A stretch of 64,000 nt of DNA, taken from Oceanicola sp. 502str15 (GTDB taxonomy: Bacteria; Pseudomonadota; Alphaproteobacteria; Rhodobacterales; Rhodobacteraceae). The notes below the pieces were generated by a model that was given only the letters and a program-made list of their open reading frames with translations, was not told where the DNA came from and made no database searches. The stretch lies in contig NZ_WYDQ01000001.1 in the NCBI RefSeq assembly GCF_024105635.1, positions 620,001 through 684,000 on the forward strand, in the 5' to 3' direction. A program made the translations under genes and the position numbers. Shown piece after piece: positions 33,630 through 42,305 of the stretch. The first letter of the stretch is position 1. Each line of letters starts with the position of its first letter.

Positions 33630-35399
33630 ATGACGCGACGGCTTTTGGTGATCCTTCTCTACCTCGGTGCGGCGGCGCTGCTCAGTGCGGCGGCGGGCTG
33701 GGGTGGCTTTGTTTCGGCGCTCGACGAGGTGGAGCGGCGCGGGCAGAGCGATCTGCGGCTGACATCGCAGCGGCTGACGACCCAGTTGCAGAGCTATGCC
33801 GAGCTCGCCGTGGCGCTGGCCGACCGGCCCGAGCCGCGGGCGCAGGTGGCGGGCCGGGGCGCGAAGGAGTGGATTTCGGCCCTGTTGCAGCGCCATGCCG
33901 ACATGACCGGCAGCGCGGCCATCTACCTGACCGACGAGGCGGGCCGCGTGCTGGGCTCGACCGAGGCCGAGGGGCCAGCGCTGCTGAACGGCCCCGAGAT
34001 CGTGCGGGCGCGGCAGGGCGCGCTGGGCAGCAGCCATCGGGTGGATCAGGCGAGCGGCAAGCGGCTCTATTCCTACGCCGCGCCGATCTTTGCCCCGGCC
34101 GGGCCGGTCATGGGGATGGTGGTGGTGCGGGCCGATCTGCGGCTGATCGAGCTGGACTGGGCGGGCGATCCGGTTCCGGTGTTCTTTACCGACAGTGACG
34201 GGATCGTCTTTGTGGCCAACCGCACCGAGCTGCTGTTCATGAGCCGCGAGGGGGCCGGGGGCGAGGCGGTGCATGAGGGGGCGCAGGTGAAGCCGTTCTT
34301 TGGCTTCAGGCCATGGCAGGCCGAGGGGCGCGACCTGTGGTGGGTGGATGGCGGGCCCTACATTCCGGGCGCGGCGCTGCACCTGGTGCAGGATCTGCCG
34401 GTGATCGGGATGCGGGGCGAGGCGCTGATTTCGCTCTCGCCGGCCTTGCGGCTCGGGGCGCTGGCGGCGGCGGCGGTGGCGGCGCTCTGCCTGGGGTTCG
34501 GGGCCTTCCTGTTTCTGCTCAGCGAGCGGCGGCGGGCGCTGGCGGAGCGGCTCGGGGTGGAGGCGCGGGCCAATGCGGTGCTGGAGGCGCGCGTCGAGAA
34601 GCGCACGGCGGCGTTGCAGGCGGCCAATGTGCGCCTCGAGGGCGAGGTGCATGAGCGCAAGGAGGCGGAGGCGGCGCTGCGGCGCGCGCAAGCGGAGCTG
34701 GTGCAGGCGGGCAAGCTCTCGGCGCTCGGTCAGATGAGCGCCGGGCTGAGCCACGAACTGAACCAGCCGCTGATGGCGATCCGCTCCTTTGCGGAGAATG
34801 CCGAGAGCTTTCTGGAGCGCGGCAGCCCGGAGAAGGCGGCGCAGAACCTTGGCCGGATCGGCGACCTCGCGCGCCGGATGGGCCGGATCATCCGCAACCT
34901 GCGGGCCTTTGCCCGGCAGGAGAGCGAGCCGATCGGCCGGGTCGACCTGGGCGCGGTGGTGGAGACGGTGTTGGAGATGGTGGAGGGCCGGATGGGGCAG
35001 CTGGGCGTGGCGCTGGACTGGGCCGCGCCCGAGGCGCCGGTGATGGTGCGGGGCGGCGAGGTGCGGCTTCAGCAGGTGGTGCTGAACCTTGTCAGCAACG
35101 GGATTGATGCGATGGCCGGGCGCGAGGGCGCGCAGCTTGGCATTGCGGTGATGCCCGGCACCCCGGTGCGGCTCGTCGTGCGCGACACCGGCCCCGGCAT
35201 TGCCGAGCCCGACCGGATCTTCGACCCGTTCTATTCGACCAAGGAGGTGGGGGCGAGCGAGGGCATGGGGCTGGGGCTTTCCATCAGCTACGGGCTGGTG
35301 CAGAGCTTTGGCGGCAATATCCGCGGTGTGAACCGCGAAGGCGGCGGGGCGGAATTTACGGTGGAGCTTCAGCCTGCCGACATGGAGGTGGCGGCATGA
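33630..35399 (+). CDS. dctB: C4-dicarboxylate sensor histidine kinase DctB
   Basis: This 589-residue inner-membrane kinase has a first membrane helix (about residues 4-24), a large periplasmic double-PAS/dCache sensor (about 35-270), a second helix (about 278-305), a cytoplasmic coiled coil (about 310-365), the HisKA helix with the phospho-acceptor in LSHELNQPLMAIRSF, and the ATPase domain (NLVSNGIDAM, DTGPGIAEPDRIFDPFYST, GMGLGLSISYG). It should sense succinate, fumarate or malate and phosphorylate DctD. The ATG at 33630 is preferred over an upstream TTG because AAGG lies seven bases before it. Its stop overlaps the dctD start. Confidence 0.92.
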   Translation: MTRRLLVILLYLGAAALLSAAAGWGGFVSALDEVERRGQSDLRLTSQRLTTQLQSYAELAVALADRPEPRAQVAGRGAKEWISALLQRHADMTGSAAIYLTDEAGRVLGSTEAEGPALLNGPEIVRARQGALGSSHRVDQASGKRLYSYAAPIFAPAGPVMGMVVVRADLRLIELDWAGDPVPVFFTDSDGIVFVANRTELLFMSREGAGGEAVHEGAQVKPFFGFRPWQAEGRDLWWVDGGPYIPGAALHLVQDLPVIGMRGEALISLSPALRLGALAAAAVAALCLGFGAFLFLLSERRRALAERLGVEARANAVLEARVEKRTAALQAANVRLEGEVHERKEAEAALRRAQAELVQAGKLSALGQMSAGLSHELNQPLMAIRSFAENAESFLERGSPEKAAQNLGRIGDLARRMGRIIRNLRAFARQESEPIGRVDLGAVVETVLEMVEGRMGQLGVALDWAAPEAPVMVRGGEVRLQQVVLNLVSNGIDAMAGREGAQLGIAVMPGTPVRLVVRDTGPGIAEPDRIFDPFYSTKEVGASEGMGLGLSISYGLVQSFGGNIRGVNREGGGAEFTVELQPADMEVAA

Positions 35400-36634
35400 G
35401 CGATGCGGCGCGGCGGGTGCTGGTGGTGGATGACGATGCGGCGGTGCGCGAGGCGCTGGGGCAGACGCTGGAGCTGGCCGATATCGAGCCGATCCTTGCG
35501 GGCAGCTACATCGAGGCGAAAGACCACATCGGGCCGGAGTTCGACGGCGTGGTGGTGAGCGATATCCGGATGCCGGGGCGCGACGGGTTCTTTCTGCTGG
35601 CCGAGGCGCGGCGGCGCGATGCGGAGCTGCCGGTGATCTTGCTCACCGGCGAGGGCGATGTGCCGATGGCGGTGAAGGGGATTGGCGAGGGGGCCTTCGA
35701 CTTTGTCGAAAAGCCCTGCGGCCCCAAGGAGCTGGTGGGCGCGGTGGAAAAGGCGCTGCGGGCGCGGGCGCTGGTGCTGGAGAACCGGCGGCTGAAGCGG
35801 GAGCTGGAGCGGGGCGATGCGGCGTCGCGGATGATCTTCGGCCATTCCGCCGAGGCGCAGGGGATGCGGCGGCAGGTACGGGCGGTGGCACGCGCCGGGG
35901 CGGAAGTGATGGTGACGGGGGGACCGGGCTCGCAGACGGCGAAGATTGCCGAGGTGATTCACATCATGTCGCCCGCCTCGCCGCAGCCTTTCGTCAAGCG
36001 CCTCGCCGCCTCGCTCGATGAGGCGCGGCTGGATGCGGCCATTGAGGCGGCGGGCGCAGGCACCCTTTTTCTGGATGAAATCAGCGCCTTGCCGGCGGCG
36101 GTTCAACTGGTCTTGTTGGATCGGCTGGAGGCGCCGGGGGAGGCGCGGATCATTGCGGGCACCACCCGCGACCTCCTGGCCGAGATGGCGGCGGGCCGCT
36201 TTGCCGCCGATCTCTACTATCGGCTCGATGTGATGCAGGTGCGGATTCCGACGCTGGAGGAGCGGCGCGAGGATATTCCGGTGCTGTTTCGCCACTACGT
36301 GGCGCAGGCGGCGGAGCAGGCGGGCATTCCGGAGCCGGAGGTGAGCGAGGAACATCTGGCCGGGCTGATGGCGCAGGACTGGCCGGGCAATGCCCGTTCG
36401 CTGATGAGCGCCGCCATGCGCTTTGTGCTGGGCATGCCGGGCGAGGTGCAGGAGGCCGCCGAGCTTGGGCTGGCCGAGCAGATGGCGCGGGTGGAGAAGT
36501 CGCTGATCGCCGCCGCGCTGGGGCGGCAGAACGGCAATGCCACCGCCACGGCGGCGGTGCTGGGGCTGCCGCGCAAGACCTTCTACGACAAGCTGGCGCG
36601 GCACGGGCTGAAGGCGGAGGATTTTCGGCGCTAG
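35396..36634 (+). CDS. dctD: DctD-type response regulator with degenerate sigma54-activator domain
   Basis: This 412-residue response regulator has a receiver domain (residues 6-125; acidic VDDD at 11-14, phospho-acceptor D56 in VVSDIRMPG, K107), a central AAA+ domain (about 145-345) and a Fis-type helix-turn-helix (about 365-408). The AAA+ part is damaged relative to NtrC/DctD: the Walker A position reads GGPGSQTAK (175-183) instead of GExGxGKE, and the segment that should carry the sigma54-contact GAFTGA is missing (about 200-220). Walker B (GTLFLDEI), the DLYYRLDVMQVRIP segment and WPGNARSL remain. It is about 30 residues shorter than typical DctD. It overlaps dctB by 4 bases and probably acts with it. 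Confidence 0.9.
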   Translation: MSDAARRVLVVDDDAAVREALGQTLELADIEPILAGSYIEAKDHIGPEFDGVVVSDIRMPGRDGFFLLAEARRRDAELPVILLTGEGDVPMAVKGIGEGAFDFVEKPCGPKELVGAVEKALRARALVLENRRLKRELERGDAASRMIFGHSAEAQGMRRQVRAVARAGAEVMVTGGPGSQTAKIAEVIHIMSPASPQPFVKRLAASLDEARLDAAIEAAGAGTLFLDEISALPAAVQLVLLDRLEAPGEARIIAGTTRDLLAEMAAGRFAADLYYRLDVMQVRIPTLEERREDIPVLFRHYVAQAAEQAGIPEPEVSEEHLAGLMAQDWPGNARSLMSAAMRFVLGMPGEVQEAAELGLAEQMARVEKSLIAAALGRQNGNATATAAVLGLPRKTFYDKLARHGLKAEDFRR

Positions 36635-36666
36635 CAGCGGCCGGGAGCGGACCCGCCGGTGGGCGA

Positions 36667-36740
36667 TGTCATCCTCGGGCCTGACCCGAGGATCTCTTGT
36701 TGGCCGCCGGGAGATCCTCGGGTCAGGCCCGAGGATGACA
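36667..36740. repeat. 30-bp perfect inverted repeat of a dispersed alphaproteobacterial element
   Basis: Arms 36667-36696 and 36711-36740 are perfect inverse complements around a 14-base loop. Each arm also contains its own hairpin (CCTCGGG-CCTGA-CCCGAGG). I recall the GTCATCCTCGGG...CCCGAGGATC motif as widely scattered in alphaproteobacteria. It sits between the convergent dctD and purF genes and could act as a bidirectional terminator. Confidence 0.85.
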
Positions 36741-36759
36741 GCCAGTGGCCGGCACGCCG

Positions 36760-38217
36760 TTACTCGGCGGCGGTTTTCATCTCGAAGCCCTGTTCGATCA
36801 TGTCGGCAGGCTCGACCGGGTATTCGCCGGAGAAACAGGCATCGCAATAGGCCGGGCTTTTCGGGTCGCGGCCCTTGGCCTCGCCCACGGCGCGGTAGAG
36901 CCCGTCGAGCGAGATGAACTTGAGGCTGTCGACACCGAGGTAGTCGGCCATTTCATCGGCGCTCATGTTGGCCGCCAGCAGCTTGCTGCGCTCGGGGGTG
37001 TCCACCCCGTAGAAGCAGGGCCAGGCGGTGGGCGGCGAGGCGATGCGGAAGTGGACCTCGGCGGCGCCCGCATCGAGGATCATTTCCTTGATCTTGCGCG
37101 AGGTGGTGCCGCGCACGACCGAGTCATCGACGAGGATCACCCGCTTGCCCTTGATCAGCGCCCGGTTGACGTTGAGCTTGAGGCGCACGCCCATGTTGCG
37201 GATCTGCTCGGTCGGCTCGATGAAGGTGCGGCCCATGTATTGATTGCGGATGATCCCCATGGCGTAGGGAATGCCGCTTTCGAGCGAGAAGCCAATGGCG
37301 GCCGGTGTGCCGCTGTCGGGCACCGGGCAGACCAGATCGGCATCGACCGGGGCTTCCTTGGCCAGCTCGCGGCCAATCGCCTCGCGGGTCTCGTAAACGG
37401 AGCGGCCGCCGAGGATGGAATCGGGGCGCGAGAAATAGACATGTTCGAAGATGCAGAACCGGCTTTTCTTGGCGCGGAAGGGGTGGCGGCTGTCGACGCC
37501 GTCCTTGGTGATCACCACCATCTCGCCCGGCTCGATCTCGCGGACGAATTCGGCGCCGATGATGTCGAGCGCGCAGGTTTCGGAGGCCAGCGCCCAGCCG
37601 TCGCCGATCTTGCCGAGCACCAGCGGGCGCACGCCCAGCGGGTCACGCACGCCGATCAGCTTGGTGCGGGTCATGGAAACGATGGAAAAGGCGCCTTCGA
37701 CCCGGCGCAGCGCATCTTCCAGCCGGGCGGGCACGTCACGCTGGAGCGAGCGGGCCATCAGGTGGATGATGCATTCGGAATCCGAGGAGCTCTGGAAGAT
37801 CGAGCCGCGTTCGATCAGCTCCTTGCGCAGGGCTCCGGCGTTGGTGATGTTGCCGTTGTGGGCAATCGCCGCGCCGCCCATGGAGAACTCGCCGAAGAAG
37901 GGCTGCACGTCGCGGATTTGGGTGTTGCCCTTGGAGCCGGTGGTGGAATAGCGCACATGGCCGATGGAGAGCCCGCCGGGGAGCGTGTCCATCAGCGAGG
38001 CCTTGGTGAAGTTGTCGCGCACGTAGCCGAAGCGGCGGGCCGAGTTGAAGCCGTGCTCGGGATCGTGGCTGACGATCCCGCCAGCCTCCTGTCCGCGGTG
38101 CTGCAGCGCGTGCAGGCCGAGGGCCACGAAGTTGGCGGCCTGTTCGACGCCGATCACGCCGAAGACGCCGCATTCTTCGCGGAGCTTGTCATCATCAAAG
38201 GGGTGCGCGGGGGGCAT
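36760..38217 (-). CDS. purF: Amidophosphoribosyltransferase
   Basis: This 485-residue enzyme commits PRPP to purine synthesis using glutamine. The short propeptide (about 15 residues) ends before the catalytic cysteine of EECGVFGVIG. The Ntn glutaminase domain covers about residues 16-250 (RYSTTGSKGNTQIRDVQPF, AHNGNITNA) and the phosphoribosyltransferase domain has the PRPP loop VILVDDSVVRGTTSRK near 365. I used the ATG at 38217; an in-frame TTG at 38247 has a better-placed GGAG and is a real alternative. It is the third gene of radA-cvpA-purF, although 237 bases separate it from cvpA. Confidence 0.95.
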   Translation of the reverse strand: MPPAHPFDDDKLREECGVFGVIGVEQAANFVALGLHALQHRGQEAGGIVSHDPEHGFNSARRFGYVRDNFTKASLMDTLPGGLSIGHVRYSTTGSKGNTQIRDVQPFFGEFSMGGAAIAHNGNITNAGALRKELIERGSIFQSSSDSECIIHLMARSLQRDVPARLEDALRRVEGAFSIVSMTRTKLIGVRDPLGVRPLVLGKIGDGWALASETCALDIIGAEFVREIEPGEMVVITKDGVDSRHPFRAKKSRFCIFEHVYFSRPDSILGGRSVYETREAIGRELAKEAPVDADLVCPVPDSGTPAAIGFSLESGIPYAMGIIRNQYMGRTFIEPTEQIRNMGVRLKLNVNRALIKGKRVILVDDSVVRGTTSRKIKEMILDAGAAEVHFRIASPPTAWPCFYGVDTPERSKLLAANMSADEMADYLGVDSLKFISLDGLYRAVGEAKGRDPKSPAYCDACFSGEYPVEPADMIEQGFEMKTAAE

Positions 38218-38454
38218 GGCAGGTTGGCCGTGCTGATCGTCGGGCAAGGGGCAGCTCCGAATCCGGCTATGTGAGCGTTGGCCCCCGTTTAACCCTTGGC
38301 GCGGGCGCTGTCATCCCTTTGTCACGGATGAGTGACGCCTGATTGACGCGGGGGCGGCGGGGTGCGCGGGGATTGCGCACCCTTGGGGGCGGGGTGCCCG
38401 GTTTTTAAGGGCTGCACGGTTGCGGTGCGTTGCGCACGCCGCCCGGGCCGCGCG

Positions 38455-39069
38455 TCACTCGGACGCGGGCTGCTCGGGTAGGGCGGTCGGGTCTGCCGGG
38501 GCGGCTGCGGGGGCGCCGCAGGCACGGTCGGTCAGGCTCTCGAACTTCTCGCGGAACCAGTTCATCACGCCTTCCTGGTCGGCAATCTCGCCGTCGATCC
38601 GCCCCTTGGCGGAGCCGAAGAGCTTGGCGGTCTGGCTGTCGTCGACGAAGGCGAGGCTCTCGCTTCCGGCGATGAAATCGTAGAGCACCAGGGCGATCGC
38701 GATGAGGATCAGGCCGCGCAGGGCGCCGAAGACGAAGCCGAGGCCCTGATCGAGCGCGTTGAGCGCCGAGCGCTGCACGAGGCTGGCAAAGAGCGGGGTG
38801 AAGAGGGCGAAGATCACGAGGCCGATGGCGAAGACCACGACGAAGCCCGCGCCCGTTGCAAGTTCGCAGTTGTCGAGGAAGTCCTGCACCACCGGGATTT
38901 CCTTGACCAGCGGCACGGCCTGGGGCGCGAAGAGGAAGGCCAGGACGGCGGCGCCGATCCAGCCTGCGATGGCGAGGATCTCGCGCACGAAGCCGCGGGA
39001 GTAGGCGAGGATCGCCGACAGAACGATGACGACGGCCACGCCCGCGTCAAAAATGGTGAAGCCTTCCAT
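38455..39069 (-). CDS. cvpA: CvpA family membrane protein
   Basis: This 204-residue protein has four membrane segments within residues 8-130 (TIFDAGVAVVIVLSAILAYS, then FVREILAIAGWIGAAVLAFLFA, and two more) followed by a soluble Glu/Ala/Pro-rich tail. CvpA was named for colicin V production in Escherichia coli; its molecular role is unclear and membrane stress tolerance has been proposed. It lies between radA and purF, as in many proteobacteria. Confidence 0.92.
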   Translation of the reverse strand: MEGFTIFDAGVAVVIVLSAILAYSRGFVREILAIAGWIGAAVLAFLFAPQAVPLVKEIPVVQDFLDNCELATGAGFVVVFAIGLVIFALFTPLFASLVQRSALNALDQGLGFVFGALRGLILIAIALVLYDFIAGSESLAFVDDSQTAKLFGSAKGRIDGEIADQEGVMNWFREKFESLTDRACGAPAAAPADPTALPEQPASE

Positions 39070-39096
39070 GTGCTCTCTTCTTGCCTTTCCGGTCTC

Positions 39097-40461
39097 TCAG
39101 CCTGCGCCGAACATCTCGCCCACGAAGCCCGTGAGGTCTGCCATGCGCCGCAGGTCCATGCCCCCGCTGGAGGTCGTCTTGGACCCCTCTGCCAGCGTTG
39201 CGCAGGAGAAACCAAGTTTTTGCGCCTCTTTCAACCTGTTTTCGGTTTGCGAGGAGGGGCGGATGGCGCCGGTGAGGCTGATCTCGCCGAAAATCACCAT
39301 GCCCTTGGGCAGCGCCACGTCTTCGCGGGCGGACAGCAGGGCGGCGGCAACGGCGAGATCGGCGGCGGGTTCATTGACGCGCAGCCCGCCGGCGACATTG
39401 AGATAGACATCCATTCCGGCGAAGGGGATGCCGCAGCGGGCCTCGAGCACGGCGAGGATCATCGCCAGCCGCCCCGAGTCCCAGCCCACCACCGAGCGCC
39501 GCGCCTGGCCGGCGGGCGCGGGGGCGACGAGGGCCTGAAACTCAACCAGCACAGGGCGCGTGCCCTCGATCCCGGCAAAGACGGCGGTGCCCGGGGCGGG
39601 GTTTTCGTTGTCCGACAGGAAGAGGGCGGAGGGGTTGGAGACTTCGGAGAGGCCGGCGCCGGTCATCTCGAAGACGCCGATCTCGTCGGCCGGGCCGAAG
39701 CGGTTCTTGACCGCGCGCAGGATGCGGAACTGGTGGCCGCGCTCGCCCTCGAAGTAGAGCACCGTGTCGACCATGTGCTCGACCACACGGGGGCCCGCGA
39801 TTTGGCCCTCCTTGGTGACATGGCCCACGAGAATGACGGCGGTGCCCCGCCGTTTGGCGAATTGGGTCAGCTCGTGGCAGGCGGCGCGGACCTGAGAGAC
39901 CGAGCCGGGAGCGGAATCGACGGTGTCGCTCCACATGGTCTGGATCGAATCGATGATGCAGAGGTCGGGGCGCTCGGCGTCGAGCGTGGTGAGGATGTCG
40001 CGCAGGCTCGTTTCGGTGGCGAGCTTCACCGGCGCATCGGCGAGCCCGAGGCGGCGGGCGCGCATCCGGACCTGGGCCGAGGCCTCTTCGCCGGAGATGT
40101 AGATGGTCTTCTGCCCGGCCTGCGCAAAGCGGGCGGCGGCCTGGAGCAGGAGGGTGGACTTGCCGATGCCCGGATCGCCGCCGACGAGGATGGCGGAGGC
40201 GGGCACGAGGCCGCCGCCGAGCACCCGGTCGAACTCGTCGATGCCAGAGGTGGTGCGGGGGGGCGGGGCTTCGGGCGAGGAAAGATCGGCCAGCGGGATG
40301 GTCGCGCCCTTGCGCGCGCCAAGCCCCTTGCCCTTGGGCCCGGAGGACAGCGGTGCCTCTTCGGTGATGGTGTTCCATGCGCCGCAGGCATCGCATTGCC
40401 CCGACCACTTGGAATGGGAGGCACCACAGGCGGTGCAGGTGAAGGCGAGGGCTTTGGCCAT
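39097..40461 (-). CDS. radA: DNA repair/recombination protein RadA
   Basis: This 454-residue ATPase promotes branch migration and processing of recombination intermediates. The N-terminal zinc finger is C9-x2-C12 and C23-x2-C26. The RecA-like core has Walker A GGDPGIGKSTLLLQ near residue 100 and the RadA-specific KNRFG motif near 255. The C-terminal third is the Lon-like (S16) fold without an active protease site. The start at 40461 is fixed by the zinc finger. It starts the radA-cvpA-purF unit; 134 bases of divergent space with a family B repeat separate it from the next gene. Confidence 0.97.
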   Translation of the reverse strand: MAKALAFTCTACGASHSKWSGQCDACGAWNTITEEAPLSSGPKGKGLGARKGATIPLADLSSPEAPPPRTTSGIDEFDRVLGGGLVPASAILVGGDPGIGKSTLLLQAAARFAQAGQKTIYISGEEASAQVRMRARRLGLADAPVKLATETSLRDILTTLDAERPDLCIIDSIQTMWSDTVDSAPGSVSQVRAACHELTQFAKRRGTAVILVGHVTKEGQIAGPRVVEHMVDTVLYFEGERGHQFRILRAVKNRFGPADEIGVFEMTGAGLSEVSNPSALFLSDNENPAPGTAVFAGIEGTRPVLVEFQALVAPAPAGQARRSVVGWDSGRLAMILAVLEARCGIPFAGMDVYLNVAGGLRVNEPAADLAVAAALLSAREDVALPKGMVIFGEISLTGAIRPSSQTENRLKEAQKLGFSCATLAEGSKTTSSGGMDLRRMADLTGFVGEMFGAG

Positions 40462-40503
40462 GGCGCCTTTTGCCCGCTGTGGCGCGGCTTGGGAAGGGGG
40501 CAG

Positions 40504-40559
40504 CAGAAGAGATTTGAGGCCTCCGGCGGGAGATATTTGGAGCAAGAAAATGAACAGGG
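40504..40559 (+). repeat. Intergenic repeat, family B, extended form (copy 6)
   Basis: A 56-base element that is perfectly repeated in inverse orientation at 49600-49655. It comprises CAGAAGAGATTTGAGGCC, TCCGGCGGGAGATATTT and GGAGCAAGAAAATGAACAG. Unlike most copies it lies between divergent genes, where it may affect one of the two promoters. Confidence 0.9.
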
Positions 40560-40595
40560 CTGGTCGGGGGGCGGGCTGGCGGGCTATGCGGGGGG

Positions 40596-41705
40596 ATGTT
40601 CGAGACAGTGATATTGGAGCCGCTGAGGCTTCCGAAGGACGCACCGCTCGAGCGCGTGCGGCTGGCCCCGACCGAGGGGCGGGGGCCGGATTACGATACG
40701 ATGTTCGACTTTCGTACGCTCGCCTATGGCGCGGTGAGGGCGCGCGGCGGGGTGGTGCTGGTGTGCCCCAAGCTCGGGCGGCTGGCGCAGGTTCTGCGGG
40801 ACGCGCGGATTGCCGGAGCGGGCGGGGCATTGCGCTGGCGCGGAATGCGGCGGTTTCGGCGGTATGACGAGGTCTGGATTTCGGGGGGCGAGCCGGGGCC
40901 GGTTCTGGAGGTTGTGCTGCCGGAGGCTGCGGGCGGGGCGGTGCGGCGCATCACGGTGATGACACGGCGCCCGGTCTTTGACGGGCTGCGCTGCCTGACC
41001 ACCAAGAGCAAGGACAATGATCTGGCGTGGATTGCAGACTGGGCGCGCCACCACGTGCGTGCACAGGGCGCGGAGGGCGTGGTGCTGTTCGACAACGGCT
41101 CAACCGCCTATGCGCCCGAGGAGGTGACGGAGGTGCTGGCCGCAAGCGGGCTGAAGGCCGCGACGGTCGTGAGCGCGGACCTGCCCTTCGGGCCGACCGC
41201 GGTGAAACCGCCGCACCACATTGCGCTGTTCTTCCAGTCCGCCACGCTGAACCTTGCCCGGCATTGGGCCCTTCCGCGCGCCGCGGCGGTGGCGGTGAAC
41301 GACATTGACGAGCTGTTCCTGAGCCGGGGCGGGCGCACGATCTTCGAGGCGGCGGAGCAGAGCCGGCTGGGCTATGTGACGGCGCAAGGGCACTGGCGGA
41401 GCCGTGCGCAGCAGGAGGGGCCGCCGCGCCATGTGCAGCACGTGATGCGGGACGTGCCCGAGGCGCTGTGCAAGGAGAAGTTCTGCATTGTTCCCGGAGG
41501 GCCGCTGCGCTGGTTTGGCTGGGATGTGCATGGGGTCGGGCGCTACCAGTTCAACGGGATCGCGCGGGCGAGGGACCAGTATTTTGCCCATTGCCGGGAG
41601 ATCTCCACCGGCTGGAAGTACCAGCGCGGCAGCTCCGACGGGGCGGTCGAGCGCTGCCCGGAAACCGCGGCGGGGCTTGAAGCGTCACTCGGCGGTGGGG
41701 CTTAG
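40596..41705 (+). CDS. Glycosyltransferase-like protein, GT92-type similarity (tentative)
   Basis: This 369-residue protein is soluble. The middle part reads like a GT-A glycosyltransferase of the family 92 kind: TTKSKDNDLAWIADWARHH (substrate loop), GVVLFDNGSTAY, and AVAVNDIDELFL, where the D-x-D pair would bind a metal-nucleotide sugar. The N-terminal 130 residues are less clear, and C-terminal cysteines occur in KEKFCIVPGG and FAHCREIS. I am moderately sure of the fold and not of the substrate. The 3' end overlaps the convergent PqiA-like gene by 21 bases. Confidence 0.65.
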   Translation: MFETVILEPLRLPKDAPLERVRLAPTEGRGPDYDTMFDFRTLAYGAVRARGGVVLVCPKLGRLAQVLRDARIAGAGGALRWRGMRRFRRYDEVWISGGEPGPVLEVVLPEAAGGAVRRITVMTRRPVFDGLRCLTTKSKDNDLAWIADWARHHVRAQGAEGVVLFDNGSTAYAPEEVTEVLAASGLKAATVVSADLPFGPTAVKPPHHIALFFQSATLNLARHWALPRAAAVAVNDIDELFLSRGGRTIFEAAEQSRLGYVTAQGHWRSRAQQEGPPRHVQHVMRDVPEALCKEKFCIVPGGPLRWFGWDVHGVGRYQFNGIARARDQYFAHCREISTGWKYQRGSSDGAVERCPETAAGLEASLGGGA

Positions 41706-42200
41706 GGCAACCGGCTCCGCGGCGGGATGGAGCGTGGCGGCGGGCCGCGGCGGGGGCAGGCGCTTGCGGCTCTTCTCGGTGGCCCAGGAGATGGCGATCG
41801 AGGCGAGGATGCAGGCGGTGAAGAGATAGAGGCCCCAGGCGACCTCGACGCGGCCGACGCCGATGCCCTTGGCGACGACGATGTAGAGCGAAATCAGGAA
41901 GATATCGGCCATCGCCAGCTTGCCCAGCACCTGCAGGGCGGGCAGCACCTTGCGGTGCATCAGGCCGAAGTGCAGCAGGGCGAGGCCGATGGTTTTGAGG
42001 TAGGGGGCGAAGAGGGCGAAGGCGGTGACGAGGAGGGCAAGGAACACGTCCTTGCCCCAGAGCTCCTGCAGGCCGGAGATCACCGAGATTTCCGACAGGC
42101 CGAAGAGCGGCAGCAGCCCGGCGCGCAGCAGCGGCGCGAACCACGCGACCGGAAACAGCAGCAGAAGCGAGAGGTTGGCGAGCTTGAGGGCGAGCTGCAA
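41685..42200 (-). CDS. Paraquat-inducible protein A-like membrane protein
   Basis: This 171-residue protein has about four membrane segments and the PqiA-domain pattern: a hydrophobic N-terminus (LSLLLLFPVAWFAPLLRAGL), then LKTIGLALLHFGLMHRKVL, LGKLAMADIFLISLYIVVAKG and LFTACILASIAISWATE. PqiA proteins work with MCE proteins in lipid transport between membranes, but this is a single-domain short form without adjacent pqiB or pqiC. The Pro/Ala-rich tail overlaps the glycosyltransferase-like gene. Confidence 0.8.
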   Translation of the reverse strand: MQLALKLANLSLLLLFPVAWFAPLLRAGLLPLFGLSEISVISGLQELWGKDVFLALLVTAFALFAPYLKTIGLALLHFGLMHRKVLPALQVLGKLAMADIFLISLYIVVAKGIGVGRVEVAWGLYLFTACILASIAISWATEKSRKRLPPPRPAATLHPAAEPVALSPTAE

Positions 42201-42305
42201 GGGCGGGCCTTAGGGCAAGGGGCGTTGCCTGTCACATAGGGGCGGGGGGGCGGAATGTGAAGGTTTCCCGCCCCTTGGGCCCGCGCGCGCCGCGGCCGCG
42301 ACGCG

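Noticed and set aside
36635..36850. Open frames over the 36667-36740 inverted repeat that look like short proteins
   Set aside because: The frames arise from a dispersed palindromic element that is open in several frames. The same spurious peptides are common in annotations and have no starts with ribosome binding sites.
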